A stretch of DNA of 64,000 nt from positions 372,001-436,000 of the forward strand of contig NZ_ADAQ01000011.1 in NCBI RefSeq assembly GCF_000176515.1. The letters run 5' to 3'. The translations under genes were made by a program, and so were the position numbers. How positions within the stretch are numbered: position 1 is the stretch's first letter; every line of letters begins with the position of its first letter. The notes beneath the pieces are model-generated. The model made no database searches and was not told the DNA's origin. It was given only the letters and a program-made list of their open reading frames with translations. Positions 60,233 to 64,000 of the stretch are shown in pieces. The stretch comes from Grimontia hollisae CIP 101886 (GTDB lineage Bacteria > Pseudomonadota > Gammaproteobacteria > Enterobacterales > Vibrionaceae).

Positions 60233-60300
60233 CGACTGTCTGTCCGGTTGGCTTTTCCTGCCGCGTCCTTTAAAGGACATTCACTGAGAAGGACGACAAC

Positions 60301-60684
60301 ATGAGCAACGCACAACAAACACATGGCGCACCTAGCTGGATTGAGCATTGTGGGAGTAACCACCAACAGGCACGGGCGTTTTATCAAAATGTTCTAGACT
60401 GGCAAGTACTGGAGCATCCCATGGAAGGAGACGTGGTTTATCCCATCATCTCTGTTGAAGAAAGCGGCGTGGGCGGCTTTAAACCCTTCCCAGATGACGA
60501 ACCGGGCTGGCTGGTTTATATCACAGTGGATGATGTGGATTCCCGGATGGAAAAGGCCATTGTCCACGGTGCCGAGTCGTTGATGCCACCATCTGATATC
60601 CCCGGTGTCGGACGTATTGCGATATTTAAAGACCCACAGGGTGCAAAGCTTGCGCTCATTAAATACGCCGTGCCAGACGCGTAA
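60301..60684 (+). CDS. VOC (glyoxalase/bleomycin resistance) family protein
   Basis: 127 residues, AAGGA upstream. Two beta-alpha-beta modules: WIEHCGSNHQQARAFYQNVLDW and DDVDSRMEKAIVHGAESL, ending with FKDPQGAKLALIK. The usual metal ligands are partly present (His in the first strand, Glu missing from the last), so catalysis is uncertain. Part of the ECF42 cluster, where VOC and DGPF/YCII proteins recur. Confidence 0.82.
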   Translation: MSNAQQTHGAPSWIEHCGSNHQQARAFYQNVLDWQVLEHPMEGDVVYPIISVEESGVGGFKPFPDDEPGWLVYITVDDVDSRMEKAIVHGAESLMPPSDIPGVGRIAIFKDPQGAKLALIKYAVPDA

Positions 60685-60704
60685 AAACGACAGGAGGAAA
60701 CGCT

Positions 60705-61022
60705 ATGCCAAAGTTTATGATGACCTACCTGGGAGGGAATCCACCGGCAACCCCGGAGGAAGGCCAAAAGCACTTCGCCGATTATCAGGCGTGGTTGAAA
60801 GCACTGGGAGACAAAGCAATTAGCCCTGCCAATCCCCTGAAAGGCACCGTCTGCGTTGCACCGGATGGCAGCGTCACAGAGGGCGGTAAAACCAGCATGT
60901 CCGGATTTACCATCATCGAGGCTAACTCACTGGATGAAGCGTTGAATGCCGCCAAGACCTGCCCATTTCTGACGATCGGCGGAACGCTGGAAGTGTCTGA
61001 ACTGGTCGAAATGAACTTCTGA
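60705..61022 (+). CDS. YCII-related protein
   Basis: 105 residues with a strong AGGAGG site. MPKFMMTYLGG and FTIIEANSLDEALNAAKTCPFL match the YCII/YciI-like group. It lacks the DGPF signature, so it is a sister of the first gene of the cluster. Function unknown. Separated by 20 bases from the VOC gene and likely co-transcribed. Confidence 0.8.
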   Translation: MPKFMMTYLGGNPPATPEEGQKHFADYQAWLKALGDKAISPANPLKGTVCVAPDGSVTEGGKTSMSGFTIIEANSLDEALNAAKTCPFLTIGGTLEVSELVEMNF

Positions 61023-61050
61023 CGGACTGACACCGACTATTCTCTTACCC

Positions 61051-61076
61051 CTTCGCTGCGCACACTGGCAGCGAAG
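61051..61076 (+). other. 9-bp hairpin between the YCII and MAPEG genes
   Basis: CTTCGCTGC and GCAGCGAAG around GCACACTG. No T-tract follows, so it is not a classical terminator; it may stabilise the upstream mRNA or reduce MAPEG expression. Confidence 0.55.
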
Positions 61077-61108
61077 CGGTTGAGTTTACGCAAAATCTGG
61101 AGACAGTG

Positions 61109-61507
61109 ATGGAACAATTAACCATTGCACCAATACTGATTGCGCTTTGTATCGCAATCCAAATTCCAGTCACTCTCGCCGTTGGCCTGAAGCGGTTGGC
61201 AACCGGCGTCAACTTTGGCTGGGGCGATGACAACAACCTGATGAAAAAGGTTCGTGGCCACGGCAACTTTACTGAAACCGTGCCTATTACCCTGTTGGCC
61301 ATCACAGTGGCTGAATACCTCGGCATGGCACAGGCCTGGGTCATCGCGGCTGCCATCGCCATCGTCGCCGGACGGCTTGTTCACTACCATACCCTGGTGT
61401 TTACTCCCTCTGGTGCCACCAACGGTCGCGCGGTCGGAATGATCCTGACTTTTTCAGCCATGATCATTCCTTCTATCTTTTTGCTCTATCGTGCCTTCGT
61501 TGGATAA
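61109..61507 (+). CDS. MAPEG family membrane protein
   Basis: 132 residues from ATG 61109 with GGAG six bases upstream. Four membrane helices; motif RVRGHGNFTETVPI (here KVRGHGNFTETVPIT) is the conserved MAPEG glutathione-binding loop. Family members conjugate or reduce with glutathione or bind eicosanoids in eukaryotes; bacterial roles are mostly unknown. Probably the last intact gene of the ECF42 cluster. Confidence 0.85.
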   Translation: MEQLTIAPILIALCIAIQIPVTLAVGLKRLATGVNFGWGDDNNLMKKVRGHGNFTETVPITLLAITVAEYLGMAQAWVIAAAIAIVAGRLVHYHTLVFTPSGATNGRAVGMILTFSAMIIPSIFLLYRAFVG

Positions 61508-61510
61508 CCC

Positions 61511-61804
61511 ATGGCTTACGACGAAACTCTCACTGCCCGCTTCAGGGATGCTACCGCCGGCATCAAGGGCATAACCGAGAAAAAGATGATGGGCGGGATT
61601 TGTTTTCTTCACCAAGGCAACATGATTGGCGGCGCTGACAAAGGCCGCTTCATGTTCCTTACCATGAAGAGAACTTTGGCGCGACACCGGCTGAAGCGAT
61701 TGAAGACGCCGAAGAATCAGCAGAGCTGGCGCAACGTGCCGATGAGCAGCCACAGACTGGGTTTTGCGTCGAGTTTACCGACGAAGGCATGTCTGTCATG
61801 GTGA
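61511..61804 (+). pseudogene. Truncated TfoX N-terminal-domain protein
   Basis: Residues 1-49 (MAYDETLTARFRDATAG, TEKKMMGGICFLHQGNMIGG, GRFMF) match the start of a TfoX N-terminal-domain protein of normally about 110 residues. After about base 61657 the similarity stops and the frame reads nonsense, while a different frame becomes coding for a ferredoxin domain. The gene is therefore cut by a fusion junction. It lies three bases after MAPEG. Confidence 0.75.
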
Positions 61805-62019
61805 CAGAAAACGAAACCGTGCATGCTGCCAGTACTAAGCTCGGTATTCATGTGCCCAAAGCCTGTGGAATGGGCATTTGTGGCTCCTGCAAAGTCAGGC
61901 TACTCACCGGAAGTGTGAATATGGAACACAACGGCGGGATCAGCGACGAAGAAATCGAAGAAGGCTATATCCTCAGTTGTTGCAGCAAGCCAGTCGACGA
62001 CGTATCCATCGAAACCTGA
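61657..62019 (+). pseudogene. C-terminal 2Fe-2S ferredoxin domain of a truncated oxidoreductase
   Basis: In the frame shifted by two bases from the TfoX fragment, the sequence reads PYHEENFGATPAEAIEDAEE, then TGFCVEFTDEGMSVMV and the ferredoxin motif ACGMGICGSCKV with a late Cys in YILSCCS. C-x4-C-x2-C plus the distal Cys is a plant-type 2Fe-2S site. This is the tail of a hybrid-cluster/GbcB-like NAD(P)H oxidoreductase; its FAD and NAD domains are missing. A 76-codon piece starting at ATG 61789 could still be made, but no proper ribosome site precedes it. Confidence 0.8.
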
Positions 62020-62247
62020 ATACATGCCCCAACCCGTTGAAAGTCATGAAACTCTTTTACGGGACTTCGTTATTTTTATCACCACCTGTCCAACAGTTCA
62101 GACAAGCCACCGCCCTTACACAACCATTACCTAATGCTAACAGAACCCAGTGATTTATGAGCCACAGTATATGGGCTGCAGCAAAATCAACTAGGGTCCA
62201 ACGACCTTTTGAACAAATTAACTCCAATGGAAAAAGGAGCAATAGAA

Positions 62248-62397
62248 ATGAATATGCTTAAAACGTTGATGTTAGCCTTCGCGGTACTTTTCTCAGGCTT
62301 GGCACTTGCCAGTGAATCGACAACTGACTGCCCAGAAGGTTCAGACGCACCGGAATGCCAGCTGCCAGATGACAGCGGCACCAACTACACCAACTAA
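62248..62397 (+). CDS. Small secreted peptide (49 residues)
   Basis: Starts at ATG 62248 with AAGGAG eight bases upstream, an excellent ribosome site. The first 22 residues are a Sec signal peptide (MNMLKTLMLAFAVLF, cleavage after ALA). The mature peptide of about 27 residues is acidic, with two Cys ten apart (DCPEGSDAPEC) and ends DDSGTNYTN. No family recognised. No immunity, processing or export gene is next to it. Confidence 0.65.
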   Translation: MNMLKTLMLAFAVLFSGLALASESTTDCPEGSDAPECQLPDDSGTNYTN

Positions 62398-62514
62398 ACA
62401 CTCGCTCATTGACATAAGGCGCATCCCTTACCCTTCGGTTTTAAATACGATGTGCCAACACCTTGCAGTCAGAAATACGGTCTGGCTGCTCCTTCTCTAG
62501 GCGACACGCCAAAA

Positions 62515-62542
62515 AAGGCCAGTGGATATCACCACTGGCCTT
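62515..62542 (-). terminator. Terminator of focA
   Basis: AAGGCCAGTGG and CCACTGGCCTT, perfect 11-bp stem around ATATCA, followed by TTTT on the minus strand. Confidence 0.92.
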
Positions 62543-62602
62543 ACTTAATTGTGCCTACCTTCAGACCACCTGAAAGCATATTTAGCTAGCTTCCCTCGCC
62601 AA

Positions 62603-63445
62603 TCAGTCGCGTAGGTAAATCATCCAATACCAAATGCCTACAAACATACCGCCGCCGATGATATTTCCTATGGTCACAGGAATAAGGTTATTCAGAATAA
62701 AGTCGGTCATATTCAGGCCTGCAAAGTCTGCGGCACTCATGCCTGTCATCGCCCAGAATGTATCCGGGGCGAACGTTTTAATACCCATCGCCATCGGTAC
62801 CTGAAACATGTTGGCAATGCAGTGTTCAAAGCCTGCTGACACAAACATCGCCACCGGCAAGATCATCACCAGGATTTTATCCGTCAAAGTACGGCCTGAA
62901 TAGGTCATCCATACAGCAATACACACCAGCACGTTACACATGATGCCAAGCGCCACTGCCTGTAAGAAGCCGTGATGCAGTTTGTGCTCTGCAATCTTCA
63001 TCGTATTAATACCCACCTGGCCATTATCGAACATATACTGCTGTGCGACCAGCATACAGGCCACCAGCAGGATAGCCCCCACCAGGTTACCACCATAGAC
63101 CACCAGCCAGTTTCTAAATAATGCCCCCCAAGTGATCTTTCCACTGGCCCGTGCCACTAATGTGAGTACCGAACTGGTAAATAGCTCACCACCGGTAATG
63201 ATCACCAGGATTAACCCCAGACTGAATGCAATACCACCAACAAAACGGCTCATGCCCCAAGGTATATCAGTGGCACCGGTTGTCACGGTCGTGTAGAAAA
63301 TAAAGGCAATACCGATATGGATACCGGCAGAAATCGCCAGAAGAAACGACTTGAAGGGGTCTTTGGTTGCTTTCGCCACACCAATTTCTACAGCACGCTC
63401 CGCGATCTGCGGCGGTGGCAGAGAGTCAAACTGAATAAAATTCAT
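62603..63445 (-). CDS. focA: Formate channel FocA (FNT family)
   Basis: 280 residues from ATG 63445. Six helices; pentameric formate/nitrite channel. Motifs: KATKDPFKSFLLAISAG, GGELFTSSVLTLVARASG, NWLVVYGGNLVGAI, and PVAMFVSAGFEHCIANMF with the pore His, and NLIPVTIGNIIGGG. Very close to E. coli FocA. pflB does not follow it; a terminator does, and the next genes are unrelated, so it is not in the usual focA-pflB operon. Confidence 0.93.
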   Translation of the reverse strand: MNFIQFDSLPPPQIAERAVEIGVAKATKDPFKSFLLAISAGIHIGIAFIFYTTVTTGATDIPWGMSRFVGGIAFSLGLILVIITGGELFTSSVLTLVARASGKITWGALFRNWLVVYGGNLVGAILLVACMLVAQQYMFDNGQVGINTMKIAEHKLHHGFLQAVALGIMCNVLVCIAVWMTYSGRTLTDKILVMILPVAMFVSAGFEHCIANMFQVPMAMGIKTFAPDTFWAMTGMSAADFAGLNMTDFILNNLIPVTIGNIIGGGMFVGIWYWMIYLRD

Positions 63446-63778
63446 GGTTAATAGCACTTTGTATGAACAGGAAGGGCGCGGATAATCTCTCTATTTCCTT
63501 ATTTTTTCAAGGGGTAATTTCATCCCGTTTCATGCAGAAAAATGTGAACCTTCATCGACCCAAAAGGTTCGAAACAGAGTAAGTGGAACTGGCGATGAAA
63601 GAGTGATGCTTTTCTGCACATTTCGCTTTCCGACAAAAAGTAAGTGCGGATCCGTGGGCACAAATCAGAGCACTCACACATTTCTGACGCTGGGAGCTTG
63701 TGAAGTCACAGCAAGTACCACAAAACTCTAGTTTCAGACACTTACATTCAGGCCCATAGACAAGGAGAGAGTCTTTCG
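63446..63778. promoter_or_regulatory. Divergent region between focA and the ABC permease
   Basis: 333 bases. TGCAGAAAA (63533-63541) pairs with TTTTCTGCA (63610-63618), and within that GAACCTT (63546-63552) pairs with AAGGTTC (63564-63570). An FNR box (TTGAT-N4-ATCAA), expected for focA, was looked for and not found. Confidence 0.4.
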
Positions 63779-64000
63779 GTGCTAGCCTATTTACTGCGAC
63801 GGTTGTTGCTTGTCATTCCCACCTTTCTTGGCATTACATTGGTAATATTTGCCATCACCCGCTTTGTGCCGGGCGGCCCCGTCGAACGCATGCTCGCCCA
63901 ATCCCAGTTTATGCAGGAAGGAACAAACCAAAGCCAGAGCTTTCAGGACAACTCCGCGCTGGATGAATACCAGTTAGAGGAACTAAACGCCTTCTACGGC
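63779..64000 (+). CDS. Peptide ABC transporter permease (YejB/DppB type), 5' end
   Basis: The gene runs off the window; 74 residues are visible. Starts at a GTG preceded by AAGGAG 11 bases upstream. MLAYLLRRLLLVIPTFLGIT and the following helix and PGGPVERML motif are the first membrane helix and N-terminal motif of the DppB/OppB family; the pattern PGGPVE is closest to YejB, a permease for peptides and microcin C. Remaining parts of the transporter lie downstream. Confidence 0.85.
   Translation, partial: MLAYLLRRLLLVIPTFLGITLVIFAITRFVPGGPVERMLAQSQFMQEGTNQSQSFQDNSALDEYQLEELNAFYG

Noticed and set aside
63700-63711. TGTGAAGTCACA near the ABC permease as a CRP site
   Set aside because: The half-sites are only two bases apart; CRP needs six.

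Overview
The window is bacterial chromosome from a gammaproteobacterium, most likely a member of the Vibrionaceae; a Grimontia/Enterovibrio-like genome is a guess. Three things point there. The gene order ydjA-sppA-ansA-yeaC ... msrB-gapA-yeaD ... yeaG-yeaH-spoVR-fadR-nhaB-dsbB is an enteric/vibrio backbone. FadR carries the roughly 40-residue insertion known from Vibrio FadR. Core proteins (YejKLM, TopB, FadH, GapA, NhaB, DsbB, FocA) resemble E. coli proteins but are clearly divergent. No phage, IS element, CRISPR array or rRNA was seen. One tRNA gene, tRNA-Pro(GGG), is present.

Layout. 1-580: 3' end of an M20 peptidase. 650-7810 (minus): a membrane-bound Hpt protein and a hybrid histidine kinase, followed by a DctPQM TRAP dicarboxylate transporter. 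8000-11430: yejK, yejL, yejM and tRNA-Pro. 11500-18810: a TauE/SafE exporter, a GAF-GGDEF diguanylate cyclase, topB, ydjA and fadH. 18970-22290: sppA, ansA, yeaC. 22660-25450: an orphan RTX-repeat protein and a DUF2989-type lipoprotein. 25500-28370: msrB, gapA, yeaD. 28880-33710: the yeaG-yeaH-spoVR stress module. 33760-37520: fadR, nhaB, dsbB. 37580-41500: mutT, a YecA-like SEC-C protein, a YraR-like Rossmann protein, a TerC-family protein and dusC.

41500-45640 is an A+T-rich accessory islet. It has two unrecognised genes and a triheme cytochrome c peroxidase (yhjA-type) pseudogene with three lesions. 45640-50050 holds two cysteine-cluster proteins, an SlyD-type FKBP, and an operon of a cNMP/CBS/DUF294 protein plus a DEDDh exonuclease. 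50160-53880 holds two tandem BCCT transporters. 54090-58300 holds a FeS-type photolyase relative, a DAACS symporter and an HdfR-like LysR regulator.

58650-62020 is the most distinctive cluster. An ECF42-type sigma factor with a long C-terminal extension follows a DGPF protein, and then come VOC, YCII-type and MAPEG genes. The cluster ends in a junction joining half a TfoX N-terminal domain to the 2Fe-2S tail of a different enzyme. The window closes with a small secreted peptide, focA, and the 5' end of a peptide ABC permease.

Regulation visible in the sequence: a FadR operator before fadH, a probable FadR site before fadR, paired inverted repeats before dctP and gapA, a hairpin covering the ribosome binding site of the TerC gene, and many intrinsic terminators between convergent genes. 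All family assignments come from reading motifs; no database search was run.
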